Counted from the first letter of the stretch, positions 51,926-60,861 are shown. The stretch is 64,000 bases of DNA from CAZLGM01 sp964623625 (GCA_964623625.1 CAZUUJ010000006.1:14597-78596), one strand, 5' to 3'. Notes: generated from the letters alone by a model not told the origin. Made by a program: numbers and translations.

Positions 51926-52309
51926 ATGTTGAGAAAAATTGCGGTATTATTGGTGGGATTGTTTCTGATTTTTAGCTTTGGTTGTTCTGGTGATGTAGAT
52001 AAAAAAGCAACTGAAAAAGCAAAAGAATCAGTTTCTGAAAAGATGAAGGAACTTGGGAAGACCGTCAAAGACAGTGCTGAAAACATAGCTGAAAAGACAA
52101 AAGAGGTTGCTACAACTACTGTTGATAAAACCAAAGAAGTAGCATCGGACGTTGCTGACAAGACAAAAGAGGTTGCCACAGCTACAGTTGATAAAACCAA
52201 AGAAGCAGCATCAGATGTTACCGACAAGACCAAAGAGATGGCAACTGAAGCAGGTGATAAAGTAAAAGTAAAAAAAGCTAAGAAGGCCGTTCAAATTGAG
52301 GGTTGTTAG
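51926..52309 (+). CDS. LEA-like helical repeat lipoprotein
   Basis: A 127-residue lipoprotein from ATG 51926 (AGGAG upstream), lipobox LIFSFGCSG. The mature protein is one long amphipathic helix made of 11-residue repeats of the type DKTKEVA(T/S)xxV. This is the pattern of group 3 LEA or apolipoprotein-like helices linked to desiccation, membrane or envelope stress in other organisms. It ends with a lysine-rich stretch and a Cys (VQIEGC). The repeat DNA is strongly self-similar. Its job here is inference only. Confidence 0.8.
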   Translation: MLRKIAVLLVGLFLIFSFGCSGDVDKKATEKAKESVSEKMKELGKTVKDSAENIAEKTKEVATTTVDKTKEVASDVADKTKEVATATVDKTKEAASDVTDKTKEMATEAGDKVKVKKAKKAVQIEGC

Positions 52310-52472
52310 TTGAATCGACAGAGAAATAACAATAATAATTTTGAAGGAGCACAAAATTTTAAATGTCTCTGCTTTAAGTTTCAGGTGTTATATTAGAAGT
52401 TGAAAGTATGTTATGTGTTCACAGTTAATTAACACCTGAATCATAAGATTTTAAGAGTTTTGTAAATATTCT

Positions 52473-52512
52473 CCCTTTCATCATTTAGGGTTCGATCCTA
52501 ATGATGAAAGGG
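52473..52512. terminator. strong hairpin, possible bidirectional terminator
   Basis: CCCTTTCATCATTTAGG and CCTAATGATGAAAGGG pair as a 16-bp stem with one bulged T and the loop GTTCGAT. It lies between the LEA-like lipoprotein and the minus-strand IS3 fragment, where a terminator is expected. There is no clean U-tract. It could also be a repeat end. The rest of 52310-52595 shows no gene. Confidence 0.5.
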
Positions 52513-52595
52513 ATGATTTCTTACTTTTACCAAAAAAAATCTGATTACCAATGATTCTCAGCCTAGACTGAGAAAGAAGTGTTGTCGGTTTGACC

Positions 52596-52907
52596 TTACC
52601 CCGTTTGTAATACCAATTCCCACTTAGTGTTTTCAGTAATATTGATCTTTTTCGATAGATTGAAAAATCCCTTTGGCGTCAAATTATTAATCCCACTGTG
52701 AGGACGATTATTGTTGTAATCAATCCTCCATTTCTCAATCTTTATCTTGGCGTCCTGTAGAGATGAGAAAACCTGCTCATTGAGACACTCATCTCTAAAT
52801 ATGCCATTAAAACTCTCAATATATGCATTTTCAATCGGCTTACCTGGTCTGATAAAATCAAGCCACAACTTGATGGGATGTTTTTCCGTTTTAATGACTT
52901 GTTTCAT
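52596..52907 (-). pseudogene. IS3-family transposase C-terminus fused to a copied rtcB start
   Basis: A 103-codon frame. Residues 1-17 (MKQVIKTEKHPIKLWLD) are the start of RtcB and the DNA at 52857-52907 matches 35890-35940 with two mismatches. From residue 18 on it is the C-terminal part of an IS3-type integrase-core transposase: IRPGKPIENAYIESFNG, FRDECLNE, and WRIDYNNNRPHSGINNLTP, with the last catalytic Glu region but no earlier Asp residues. It is a dead chimera formed by insertion or deletion in a second, now lost, copy of the rtcB 5' end. Confidence 0.8.
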
Positions 52908-52932
52908 GCTTCTGAATCGGGGCTAACACCAT

Positions 52933-54351
52933 CTATTCGCTGGTGGACAGGGCCATCAGCGTCCTTTTAATCAGGGGTTTGAGCTGTTTTTCGGCCTGTT
53001 GAATCTTTGCAGCGTCGCCGCTTTTTGAAGCAGTGAAGAAAGCATGGCAGATCTTCAAGTCCTCAGTCGTCCACTGTTTTGTTTGACTTTCACCAACAAG
53101 CGATAGTTCTTCGGATGTTTGTCCGGACGAATCGTAATCGCGCCGTCCGTGAGCCCAGTTGATAATAAAAGAGTAAAAGAGAAAGAAACGGTCCAGAAGA
53201 ACGAAAAGGAACTGGATCGATTCGTTGGGTCCCATCTGCAGCCGCTGTCTGCCGATTTTAACGCCCATCAGTCTGGTTCCGGCAGTGAAGTGTTTCGAAC
53301 TCATAAAAGCACCGGCTGCTCCCAGGGCGCCGCCAACTGAACCGAAAAGACCAAAGCTGGAGCCCAGGGTCGCCATATCGATAAGAACACCTGCCGCAGC
53401 TCCACCGATGGCTCCAAGCATCAGCATCTGCCTGCGCCGCAGTCCGAGAAAATGCCAGGTCTTTTTGGAGAACAGTTCCTGGTGCAGGATCGAGTGAGAG
53501 GGCAGCTCGATATTGAAAATGTTGTGTTTGAAAAGAGCCCGAACCTGTTCATGGGCCTGTTTCTCTTTGTTTTTGATTGCCTGGGTGTATTTGTCAAACA
53601 GTTCCTTTCGGACAGCCTGTTCATCATCGGTTTCCCGAAGTTTACGCCTGATCTTGAAGCTGAGACAGTTGTCAAGCAGATCCATGATCGTATTTGCGGT
53701 CTGGTCGTTGCGGGCCTCCCAATCCTGTTTAAAGGCAAGGATGACTGTGTTGAGTGTTGTGTGCCATTCCTGATCGATATTTTTCAGCGCTTCGAGTAGA
53801 TGAATACGTTCGGCATAGGTCGCCCGATGGGCGTTGAACAGCCTGTTTGAATTAAATGTTTTACGGAATGCATGGTGCCAGTCCTGCAAATATTGCTGTT
53901 CTTCATCCTTGCAGTTGAGGATGGCCATTCGCGGTCTTCCCGTCATCCGTAAGACTTCCATCTCGGCCTTGTCCACATTCCGCAAGGGCCGGGAACCATC
54001 GACCACATAGATGATACCGGCGCCGTTAACCACAGGGGTCAGCAGCTCACAGTCATCTTTTAATTCCGGAGTGTCCCTGTAGGTTTGAATAAAGGTCTTA
54101 AAAATATCCCCATGCACATTTTCCTGTTCCAGTTTCTGCAGTTCGGCAAGCATTCTCCGTGGATTTTGAAAACCCGGTGTGTCGACAAACCGCAGTATTT
54201 CCCGGTTGTCGATTCTCACGGGAAAAGTACGGCACTCGGTGGTTTCACCTGGATAGGGACTGATCCGGACACTGTCGTCTTCCGCCAGGGTAGAGAGCAC
54301 GGATGACTTTCCCTCGTTGGGATGACCGATAATGGCAAATTCCGGGATCAT
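52933..54351 (-). CDS. Era-like GTPase with DUF3482 domain
   Basis: A 472-residue protein. The N-terminal GTPase domain has G1 GHPNEGKSS, a G2-like Thr in GETTECRTF, G3 DTPGF, and a G4-like NCKDE in place of NKxD. The C-terminal DUF3482 part contains a glycine-rich hydrophobic hairpin (LGAIGGAAAGVLIDMATLG). The gene overlaps the end of the DUF2868 gene by 4 bp (ATGA), and the two families usually occur as this pair. The cellular role of the pair is not established; membrane association is likely. Confidence 0.88.
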   Translation of the reverse strand: MIPEFAIIGHPNEGKSSVLSTLAEDDSVRISPYPGETTECRTFPVRIDNREILRFVDTPGFQNPRRMLAELQKLEQENVHGDIFKTFIQTYRDTPELKDDCELLTPVVNGAGIIYVVDGSRPLRNVDKAEMEVLRMTGRPRMAILNCKDEEQQYLQDWHHAFRKTFNSNRLFNAHRATYAERIHLLEALKNIDQEWHTTLNTVILAFKQDWEARNDQTANTIMDLLDNCLSFKIRRKLRETDDEQAVRKELFDKYTQAIKNKEKQAHEQVRALFKHNIFNIELPSHSILHQELFSKKTWHFLGLRRRQMLMLGAIGGAAAGVLIDMATLGSSFGLFGSVGGALGAAGAFMSSKHFTAGTRLMGVKIGRQRLQMGPNESIQFLFVLLDRFFLFYSFIINWAHGRRDYDSSGQTSEELSLVGESQTKQWTTEDLKICHAFFTASKSGDAAKIQQAEKQLKPLIKRTLMALSTSE

Positions 54352-55925
54352 GGTGTTCTGTCCCCGATGTCGATAAGAGGGTCAAGAGAGAGGTATGGAT
54401 CAGCAAGAGAGTCGATTTTGTTTTGCCAGATCTGAAAATCCATTTGGTTGACCGGGGTGAAAAGGTTGTCCTTTGTCGGTCGTCCTATGAGGCCGACGAT
54501 AACAGATATTTTTGAACCGACACTTTGACGCAGCTCTTTAATAAAAGAAAGAAAATCTTCTATGGGCGCCATCCAGCCTTCTGCCAGCAGAAAGATAACC
54601 CGGTTTGAACTGGCCATGTTTTCGCCAAACTCTGTGATCAGCTGCTGTTCGGCAGGGTAATCGTTGTCGATTCGTCGTACTTCTTCCATTTTCAGCCCTA
54701 AATTTGTTTGCAGAACATGACCAAGAGTTTCCGGATCGCAACTGTCATATAGATCATCGGGAACAAGCGCGATTGCCGAACGAATAAGGGATGAAGCTTG
54801 TTGTGTTTGCGGTTGGGTTGGCGACATCTTTACTGGTGTCGGTTCGGTGCGATCCGGCAGGCCGGAACTGCTGACAATGGGCGTGGTCATTCGCCGAATG
54901 ATTGAGGAGAAAGCGGACTGGTCAAAAGACAACCGGTCAAGACAGCGTTTTTTTTGGTATATCCCCAGGATCAAGAAGCTAAGACGGGGAAGCAGACCAT
55001 AAACAACAACACTGAGGATAAGGAAGGGCCACCATGAGGTGAGGTGGGCTGTTGAAAGGGAATAGATGCCTTCTTTTAATATAATGCGACTGCCTTCAAT
55101 CTCTTCAAATGTCGGGTGATAGCCGGAACCGGCAAGCCATTTCCAGGGTGTGGCCAGATAGCCGACCACAGTATGCACGGTTTTGGAACTCAGTTGAATG
55201 GTCGATTGCCAGCCAAAGCCGATGTCAGAAATGGTGATCAACAACAGGCTGATGGCCAGTACACCGATATTAAAGCAGATGCCGAACAGTTGAAACAGAA
55301 GGAAAAACGGCCACAGGAAATGGGAACCGTAGGTTTTGTGTTTTCCGGAGATCAAACCGGACAGCTGGTCCAGGCTGCTTTGTCTGTCAGCAGACAGTTT
55401 TGAAGCGATACGTTTGATCCCTTTTCTATACATCTTGTTGATCAGACTGATAGCCAGGGATAAGAGAGGGCCGGTTGAGTGTTTTTGCTGTCTGATAAAA
55501 ATGATGATGGGGGTACAAAGCAGTAAAACGAGCTGGCTCAGTACGATGACTGTCAGGTAAACAAACACATTTACAGGTCTTTCACCGGTATAATGCAGCA
55601 GAGAAAATCCCATGGAGCCACCGATGAGCAGTCCGGCTATTATGAAGAGAAAACGGCTAGTACCAAAAACCTCTTCGGCAAGTGTTCCCGGCAGAAAGGA
55701 GTTGTGTTTCTGTTCCTGTTCCCTTCTTTTTTGCAGCCAGAGACCGACAAGAGCTTTTGGATTGTCGTTGTATTCATCCGAGTCCGTCTCTTCGAGACTG
55801 TCGAGGAAAATCCGCCTGTCTCGTTCTTTGATACGCTGCTGTTTATCTTTTGTCGGTTCAGTCTGATCCTGATGAATGAAGTACTCAAGATCGATGATAT
55901 CCCTATAGTCATAGGTGGTTTTCAT
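54348..55925 (-). CDS. DUF2868 membrane protein
   Basis: A 525-residue protein with an N-terminal cytoplasmic part (ERDRRIFLDSLEETDSDE) and about four to five membrane helices between residues 90 and 320. The C-terminal soluble part has a Rossmann-like strand (SNRVIFLLAEGWMAPIEDF). It is the usual partner of the DUF3482 GTPase that follows, with a 4-bp ATGA overlap implying coupled translation. The pair may form a membrane-bound GTPase complex (inference). Confidence 0.85.
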   Translation of the reverse strand: MKTTYDYRDIIDLEYFIHQDQTEPTKDKQQRIKERDRRIFLDSLEETDSDEYNDNPKALVGLWLQKRREQEQKHNSFLPGTLAEEVFGTSRFLFIIAGLLIGGSMGFSLLHYTGERPVNVFVYLTVIVLSQLVLLLCTPIIIFIRQQKHSTGPLLSLAISLINKMYRKGIKRIASKLSADRQSSLDQLSGLISGKHKTYGSHFLWPFFLLFQLFGICFNIGVLAISLLLITISDIGFGWQSTIQLSSKTVHTVVGYLATPWKWLAGSGYHPTFEEIEGSRIILKEGIYSLSTAHLTSWWPFLILSVVVYGLLPRLSFLILGIYQKKRCLDRLSFDQSAFSSIIRRMTTPIVSSSGLPDRTEPTPVKMSPTQPQTQQASSLIRSAIALVPDDLYDSCDPETLGHVLQTNLGLKMEEVRRIDNDYPAEQQLITEFGENMASSNRVIFLLAEGWMAPIEDFLSFIKELRQSVGSKISVIVGLIGRPTKDNLFTPVNQMDFQIWQNKIDSLADPYLSLDPLIDIGDRTP

Positions 55926-55989
55926 GGAGCCAGTATATCAGAATAGGATTATTTTTCGAATCATTTCAGCTTTATCCGGAGATTGGGTC

Positions 55990-56637
55990 TTAGAAAGGCA
56001 CCGTTGATTTAAGCTGGACAACCTTTCCGGATATCGGGTGGTGAAACACAAGAGTAGAGGCATGGAGCAGCATCCTGTCGCCCTCCTGCCCATTTCCATA
56101 GAGGTTGTCTCCGACAATGGGTGTGTTTAGTCCCTTCTCGTGAGCGGCATGGAGCCTCAGTTGGTGGGTGCGGCCGGTGACCGGTGTGAATTCGATTCGT
56201 GTCCGATTATGCGTCACTCCAAGCTTTTTCCAGTCAGTGATGCCGAGTTTTCCGTGAACCGGATCATAGACCTGATGAGGCCGGTTGTCCGGGTCAAGCC
56301 GGAAACGAAGTTCAATACTGCCGGATTCCTCTTCCACAGGACCATCCAGCAATGCCACATATTTTTTCTCCACCTGTCGTTGCTCGAATTGTCTGCTGAG
56401 CTCAGCATGACTGTCTTTGTCGATGGCCAGCACCATCAGGCCGGATGTCGCCATGTCCAACCGGTGAACAGCCGGTTGGGAGATCATTTCCCGGATCAGT
56501 TTTTTTACCCGGTTGACCACACAATCCTGCTTGTCCGGGCCACGGCCGGGAACTGCCAGCAGACCTGGAGGTTTGTCCACCACAATAATGGAAGAATCCC
56601 TGTGTATGATGGTTAGTTGGGTATCAGCCGGTATCAT
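55990..56637 (-). CDS. RluA-family pseudouridine synthase, catalytic half
   Basis: A 215-residue protein with all core motifs: IIVVDKPPGLLAVPGRG, VHRLDMATSGLMVLA with the catalytic Asp, and GRTHQLRLHAAHEKGLNTPIVGDNLYG. It lacks an S4 domain. It isomerises uridine to pseudouridine in rRNA or tRNA. In several gamma-proteobacteria the same catalytic domain is fused behind an N-terminal region that here is the separate upstream gene (overlap 14 bp). The product therefore looks like a split version of that long RluA-type enzyme. Confidence 0.9.
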   Translation of the reverse strand: MIPADTQLTIIHRDSSIIVVDKPPGLLAVPGRGPDKQDCVVNRVKKLIREMISQPAVHRLDMATSGLMVLAIDKDSHAELSRQFEQRQVEKKYVALLDGPVEEESGSIELRFRLDPDNRPHQVYDPVHGKLGITDWKKLGVTHNRTRIEFTPVTGRTHQLRLHAAHEKGLNTPIVGDNLYGNGQEGDRMLLHASTLVFHHPISGKVVQLKSTVPF

Positions 56638-57382
56638 GACATTCCTTTACACCACAGAGCATGAAACCGAGCAACGGCTCACATTTCTCTAAACACGATG
56701 AATAAAAATGGCCATGGTGTTTTGTCGACGATCTATTTTCCCTGCCGATATAAAACTCAACCATCGAAAGCGGACGCAGGTTGTGTTTGGCGGCATGATT
56801 AAGCAGCTTTGGTCCACAGCAGTCTCCCGTTCCGGTCGGGATGTTACCTCGGGGAAAAAGCTGAGATAATGTTGCGGTTTTGCCGAGAAAGTTTTGAATT
56901 GCATATAATCTATGAATCTCTTTCATCAATTTTCGGGAGAGCTGCTTTCGAATCTTTTTGAGTGGAGCGATCACTGCCGACTGTCTGCTATGGTTGATTT
57001 GACGGGTGAGCCGTTTGATTTCCTTTTCGGTCATGTAATTGGTATCTTGCCATTGCTGTACATCAAAAAGAGGCCCTACCCAGCCATTCACCAGCCATAG
57101 ATCGTTGTACTGTCCAGAAAAGGCATGCAGGTAGATGGTGCCGCCACTGGCAGCCTCACACTCCAGTACGCCGAACATCTTCCCCCTGGCTTTGCCGAAA
57201 AGAAAATCGGTTTTGAGCTGCGAATCCGGTTCTCTCCCGGTATTGACAAGTTCTATAGTTCCACTCTTGCTGATCTGTTCAAGAAGCTTTTGACCATATT
57301 GATAACTATGCCCGGCAGTTAGCCGATGGGTTGTGTTGCACCTGGGGCAGAATCCGGTTGCTGTTGGAAAATCGGTGTGCAA
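56624..57382 (-). CDS. N-terminal half of a long RluA-type enzyme, as a separate gene
   Basis: A 252-residue protein with a CPRC pair near the N-terminus. Motifs known from the N-terminal part of long RluA-family proteins are present: GKMFGVLECEAASGG with a following AFSGQ, then GTGDCCGPKLLNHAAKHNLRPLSMVEFYIG, and EKCEPLLGFMLCG at the end. In the fused family these motifs lead straight into the pseudouridine synthase domain. Here that domain is encoded in another frame, overlapping by 14 bp. The role of this part is not known. Gene fission or a frameshift are both possible. Confidence 0.75.
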   Translation of the reverse strand: MHTDFPTATGFCPRCNTTHRLTAGHSYQYGQKLLEQISKSGTIELVNTGREPDSQLKTDFLFGKARGKMFGVLECEAASGGTIYLHAFSGQYNDLWLVNGWVGPLFDVQQWQDTNYMTEKEIKRLTRQINHSRQSAVIAPLKKIRKQLSRKLMKEIHRLYAIQNFLGKTATLSQLFPRGNIPTGTGDCCGPKLLNHAAKHNLRPLSMVEFYIGRENRSSTKHHGHFYSSCLEKCEPLLGFMLCGVKECHDTG

Positions 57383-57401
57383 AATGGTTCCTTTTTATTC
57401 A

Positions 57402-57459
57402 AGTGTCGTGCCAACGCTGAATTGCGCATCATACGACAGTTCATCATTAACACGACACT
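57402..57459. repeat. perfect 9-bp inverted repeat in a divergent promoter region
   Basis: AGTGTCGTG (57402-57410) and CACGACACT (57451-57459) are exact inverted copies 40 bp apart. They lie between the split RluA genes (minus) and the selenoprotein gene (plus). They may be an operator pair or the ends of a small element. Confidence 0.5.
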
Positions 57460-57573
57460 AGAGGATAACTTTTCCTTCACATTTATATTCACACCATGAT
57501 CTTTTCTCCATTTCTTTTTATAAAAGGGGTGAAGAATGCTCGTTCACAAATGAATACCAAGGGGTGATAGCTC

Positions 57574-58137
57574 ATGCGTTTATATCAAATTGTTGCATTT
57601 ATTGTACTGTTCATCTGTTTTCAGGCAGGTGCGACACCGGAAAAGGTCAATGCCAAGTCCTTTGAAAAGGATGTCGAGGCGCCTTCCTGGGGGGATACTC
57701 AATGGATCAACTTGCCAAAAGGAAAGAAAAGCCTTGATGTGGAAGACTATCGGGGAAAGATCGTCTATCTTTATTTTTTCCAGAAATGGTGACCCGGCTG
57801 CCATCAATATGGCTTTCCCGCGTTGCGGGAGATTATCGACCATTATAAAGACGATGATAAAGTTGCTGCCGTGGCTATTCAGACAACTTTTGAGGGGTTC
57901 TCCACCAATAATTTCGACTCATTAAACAATGTCGCCAAACAGTATAATCTGACCATACCAATCGGTCAGAATGGCTGGCAGGGCAGGTCTTCGCCAATCA
58001 TGTACCGCTATCGGACAAGAGGGACGCCCTGGGTGGTAATAATCGATTCCAGAGGCATGCTGCGACGGTCAAATTTCCACTACCCTCCTGCAAAATCAAT
58101 TCGCATAATTGACAAGCTGAAAAAGAAAATGAAGTAA
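57574..58137 (+). CDS. thioredoxin-like selenoprotein (TGA read as selenocysteine)
   Basis: ATG 57574 (AGGGGTGAT upstream) opens a signal peptide (IVAFIVLFICFQAGA). The frame reads GKIVYLYFFQKW and then meets TGA at 57790-57792, followed in frame by PGCHQYGFPALREI. It is open to 58137 (187 residues). The family pattern at this place is W-C-x-x-C, so TGA stands exactly for the first active-site Cys, giving W-U-P-G-C. The rest fits a redoxin: VAAVAIQTTFEGFS, GTPWVVIIDSRG with the cis-Pro, and a C-terminal helix. A hairpin (57800-57813) sits just behind the TGA, where bacterial SECIS elements lie. It is probably an exported thiol oxidoreductase. Confidence 0.85.
57790..57829 (+). promoter_or_regulatory. 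candidate bacterial SECIS region
   Basis: Right after the TGA are two hairpins: GCCAT-caat-ATGGC (57800-57813) and CCCGC-gtt-GCGGG (57817-57829). Bacterial SECIS hairpins are bound by SelB a short distance after the UGA. The exact loop consensus cannot be confirmed by eye. Confidence 0.5.
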
Positions 58138-58260
58138 AACAGCAATTTAGGTTGTAGTATTTTAAAATAGAATGAATTTAGTGACAGCTGGGCCATTCTC
58201 TTGCCAGCAGTCTGGCCATGTGAAATTCACAACTGGAGGCTTTGTAGTTTTAGTTTCAGG

Positions 58261-58403
58261 TATTACGCTATGATATGCGTGGCCATGATGAGAGTATTGA
58301 TCGTCATATCGACGATTCCATGTTAATTATTCTGCCTGAAGCCAGTCATCTTTCCAATATTGAACAGGATGAAACCTTTAACAGACCATTCGTCTCCTTT
58401 TAG
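58261..58403 (+). pseudogene. alpha/beta-hydrolase remnant
   Basis: In one frame the DNA reads YDMRGHDES, then MLIILPEASHLSNIEQDETFN and PFVSF before a TAG at 58401-58403. The first phrase belongs to the N-terminal half of alpha/beta hydrolases (DxRGHGxS) and the second to the catalytic His region near the end (HLSNxEQ). The middle is deleted, so this is a short internal-deletion scar. The rest of the gap 58138-58487 shows nothing recognisable. Confidence 0.55.
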
Positions 58404-58487
58404 CTGCAACAGTCGAATGACAACAGATCGTAAGAACCATGCAACCAGGTTTGTCACCTCGTATTTTTTCTCCTTTTGCCAATCATC

Positions 58488-59147
58488 ATGAATATGCTGC
58501 CCTCTGTTGAAATTGAAACAAAACCGGATCCCGACTGTGCCGTTATTTGGCTCCATGGTCTGGGTGTTGATGGAAATGACTTTGTTCCTATCGTCGACGA
58601 GTTGGGGTTGGATGATGAGTTGAAAATTCGCTTTATTTTCCCTCATGCCCCTTCAATCCCTGTAACGGTTAATTGTGGGTATGTCATGCCTGCCTGGTTT
58701 GATATCTATGCCATTGACATAAACCGGAAAATCGACACCGATGGCCTGCTTTTATCTGCTGATGCCATCAATTTGTTGATAGAGCGGGAATTGGAACGTG
58801 GAATTGCCAGTGGTAAAATTGTTCTGGCAGGTTTTTCACAGGGAGGTGCTGTTGCCTACCAAAGCGGTCTTACCTACCCAGCACCTCTGGGCGGTATCTT
58901 GGCCATGTCCTCCTATTTTGCCACATCTGACACCATATCTCTTCATCCGGCCAACAGAGAAATCCCCATCTCTATTCAACATGGGGTGTCTGACACTGTT
59001 GTATCAGAGCAACTCGGTCAAAAGAGCTTTGAGTTTCTCAAACAACACGAATACCGGGTAGAGTACAGGACATATGAAATGGACCATGAGGTCTGTCCCT
59101 CACAAATTGCCGATATAGGTAACTGGCTGCGGCAGGTCCTGTTTTAA
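58488..59147 (+). CDS. carboxylesterase/phospholipase (alpha/beta hydrolase)
   Basis: A protein of about 219 residues, starting at ATG 58488 or 58494. Family motifs are WLHGLGVDGNDF (oxyanion region), FPHAPSIPVTVN, MPAWFDIYAID, the nucleophile elbow GFSQGGAVAYQSG with catalytic Ser, ISIQHGVSDTVV with Asp, and MDHEVCPSQI with His. Length and motifs match the Pseudomonas-type carboxylesterase II/acyl-protein thioesterase family, which cleaves short acyl esters. It is cytoplasmic and has no operon partners beyond a co-directional radical SAM gene. Confidence 0.92.
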   Translation: MNMLPSVEIETKPDPDCAVIWLHGLGVDGNDFVPIVDELGLDDELKIRFIFPHAPSIPVTVNCGYVMPAWFDIYAIDINRKIDTDGLLLSADAINLLIERELERGIASGKIVLAGFSQGGAVAYQSGLTYPAPLGGILAMSSYFATSDTISLHPANREIPISIQHGVSDTVVSEQLGQKSFEFLKQHEYRVEYRTYEMDHEVCPSQIADIGNWLRQVLF

Positions 59148-59194
59148 AGCAGAAGCCTAAATCAAGCTGTGATTTTAAATGGTGTAATCGCAAG

Positions 59195-60070
59195 ATGCAA
59201 TACGAAGGCCCAATTTATAGACCTCCCAGCGAAGCTGACTCGCTTTTAATACAGGCCACTGTCGGTTGCCCCCATAACCGCTGCACATTTTGCATGGTTT
59301 ATAAAGATGGAATCAAATATAAAGTTAGGCCAGTTGAAGAAATCAAACAAGATATGCATGAGGCAGCCGATGAATATGGAGAGCATGTTCGAACTCTTTT
59401 TTTTCCTGCCGGCAATACTATAGCCATGAAAACCGATAGGTTGTGTTACATTTGTCAGTATGCAAATGATCTTTTTCCCAACCTCGAACGGATTACCGTC
59501 TATGGTTCAGCTCAATATATTGTCAGAAAAGGTTCTGAAGGGATGAAAAAGCTGGCAAATGCCGGCCTGTCAAGGATACACGTCGGCCTTGAGTCAGGCG
59601 CCGATGACATCTTAAAACGCATTAATAAAGGAACCGACAGTGAAGAACAGGTTTTGGCCGGTAAATACATCATGGACGCCGGGATTGAATTGAGCCTTTA
59701 TGTGATTCTGGGCATTGGCGGTAAGGAGTTGACACGCCAACATGTTACAGAAACTGCCAAAGTCCTAAATCGGATCTCACCGGATTTCATTAGATTGAGA
59801 ACGTTTGTCCCCAAAATAAACACGCCTCTTTTAGAAGATGTCATGGATGGAGCTTTTACACTATTAGGTCCGCATCAAGTATTACTGGAAACGGCTGAAA
59901 TCATTGAGCGGCTAACAGTAAATTCATATCTGACCAGTGACCACTATACCAATTACATCAATATTGAAGGCCAATTACCGGCAGCCCAGGAACAAATGCT
60001 GCAAACCATCGACGCTACCCTAAAAAAGAGTGAAAACCAGTTCAGGCCATTCTTCGTTGGCGAGCAGTAG
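59195..60070 (+). CDS. radical SAM protein
   Basis: A 291-residue radical SAM enzyme. The cluster-binding motif is CPHNRCTFC near residue 27 (Cx4Cx2C, the same spacing as in the other radical SAM gene of this window). FFPAGNTIAM, SRIHVGLESGADDILKRINKG and LYVILGIGGKEL follow in the barrel. There is no B12 domain and no C-terminal SPASM domain. The enzyme is of the short Elp3/HemN-like type with unknown substrate. The gene is co-directional with the CinA-like gene, 50 bp upstream of it. Confidence 0.9.
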   Translation: MQYEGPIYRPPSEADSLLIQATVGCPHNRCTFCMVYKDGIKYKVRPVEEIKQDMHEAADEYGEHVRTLFFPAGNTIAMKTDRLCYICQYANDLFPNLERITVYGSAQYIVRKGSEGMKKLANAGLSRIHVGLESGADDILKRINKGTDSEEQVLAGKYIMDAGIELSLYVILGIGGKELTRQHVTETAKVLNRISPDFIRLRTFVPKINTPLLEDVMDGAFTLLGPHQVLLETAEIIERLTVNSYLTSDHYTNYINIEGQLPAAQEQMLQTIDATLKKSENQFRPFFVGEQ

Positions 60071-60120
60071 AAATAGTTTTTTTTCTCCTGGAACATGCCA
60101 TCAACAAGGAAGAAAATAAA

Positions 60121-60861
60121 ATGAAAGCCGGTCTGATCCTTATCGGAGATGAACTGCTCAGTGGGTTACGACAGGATAAGCACACAAACAAGGTACTGGA
60201 ATTTCTCAAGGCACGAGGTTTACAGCTTGCCTGGGTCCGCATAGTGGGTGATGACAGGGATCTGTTATTACAAACGTTTCGCGAAACCCTCCAAACAGGT
60301 GAAATCGTTTTCAGCTTTGGCGGCATTGGAGCCACACCGGATGACTTGACCCGGCAAACGATTGCTGCAGCGCTGAATATCAAATTGATCCGCCACCCGG
60401 AAGCCGTTGCTCTGATTGAGGGTCGTTTTGGCAAGGGTGCTTATCCCAACCGCATCCGCATGAGTGAGTTACCTCAAAGTGCTACCCTGATCCCTAACCC
60501 GGTCAACCAGATTCCAGGTTTTAAGATAGGCCACCACCACTTTGTACCCGGGTTTCCTAATATGGCCTGGCCCATGGTTGAATGGGTCCTGGATACTTAT
60601 TACCAGAGCTATTTTGACCAGTCACCTGACAAAGAACAGCGCTGGTTGCTGCGTAATGTTAAAGAAAGCGAACTGATACCGATGATGGAAGAACTGGTGC
60701 AAAATTTCCCAGGCGTGGGTCTTTCCAGTCTGCCAAGCACTTCTGATCGTCACACCATTAATTTTGGTTTAAAAGGTAAAATCTCAATATTAGAAGTGGC
60801 TGGAAAATGGTTTGAAAAGCGAATGCAAACCGAAAAAATACACTATGAACCTATGATTTAG
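60121..60861 (+). CDS. MoCF-domain protein, CinA-like
   Basis: A 246-residue protein of the molybdopterin-binding fold: GLILIGDELLSGLRQDKHT at the start, FSFGGIGATPDDLTRQTIA in the middle, and FVPGFPNMAWPMVEWVLD. This is the N-terminal half of competence/damage-inducible CinA without its nicotinamide-nucleotide amidase domain. Stand-alone forms are common, and their reaction is not firmly known. Its stop overlaps the stop of the opposing methyltransferase gene by 4 bp. Confidence 0.88.
   Translation: MKAGLILIGDELLSGLRQDKHTNKVLEFLKARGLQLAWVRIVGDDRDLLLQTFRETLQTGEIVFSFGGIGATPDDLTRQTIAAALNIKLIRHPEAVALIEGRFGKGAYPNRIRMSELPQSATLIPNPVNQIPGFKIGHHHFVPGFPNMAWPMVEWVLDTYYQSYFDQSPDKEQRWLLRNVKESELIPMMEELVQNFPGVGLSSLPSTSDRHTINFGLKGKISILEVAGKWFEKRMQTEKIHYEPMI

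Noticed and set aside
52473..52512. A tRNA gene (GGTTCGATCC looks like a T-arm)
   Set aside because: The sequence is a simple long hairpin; no acceptor, D or anticodon arm can be drawn around it.
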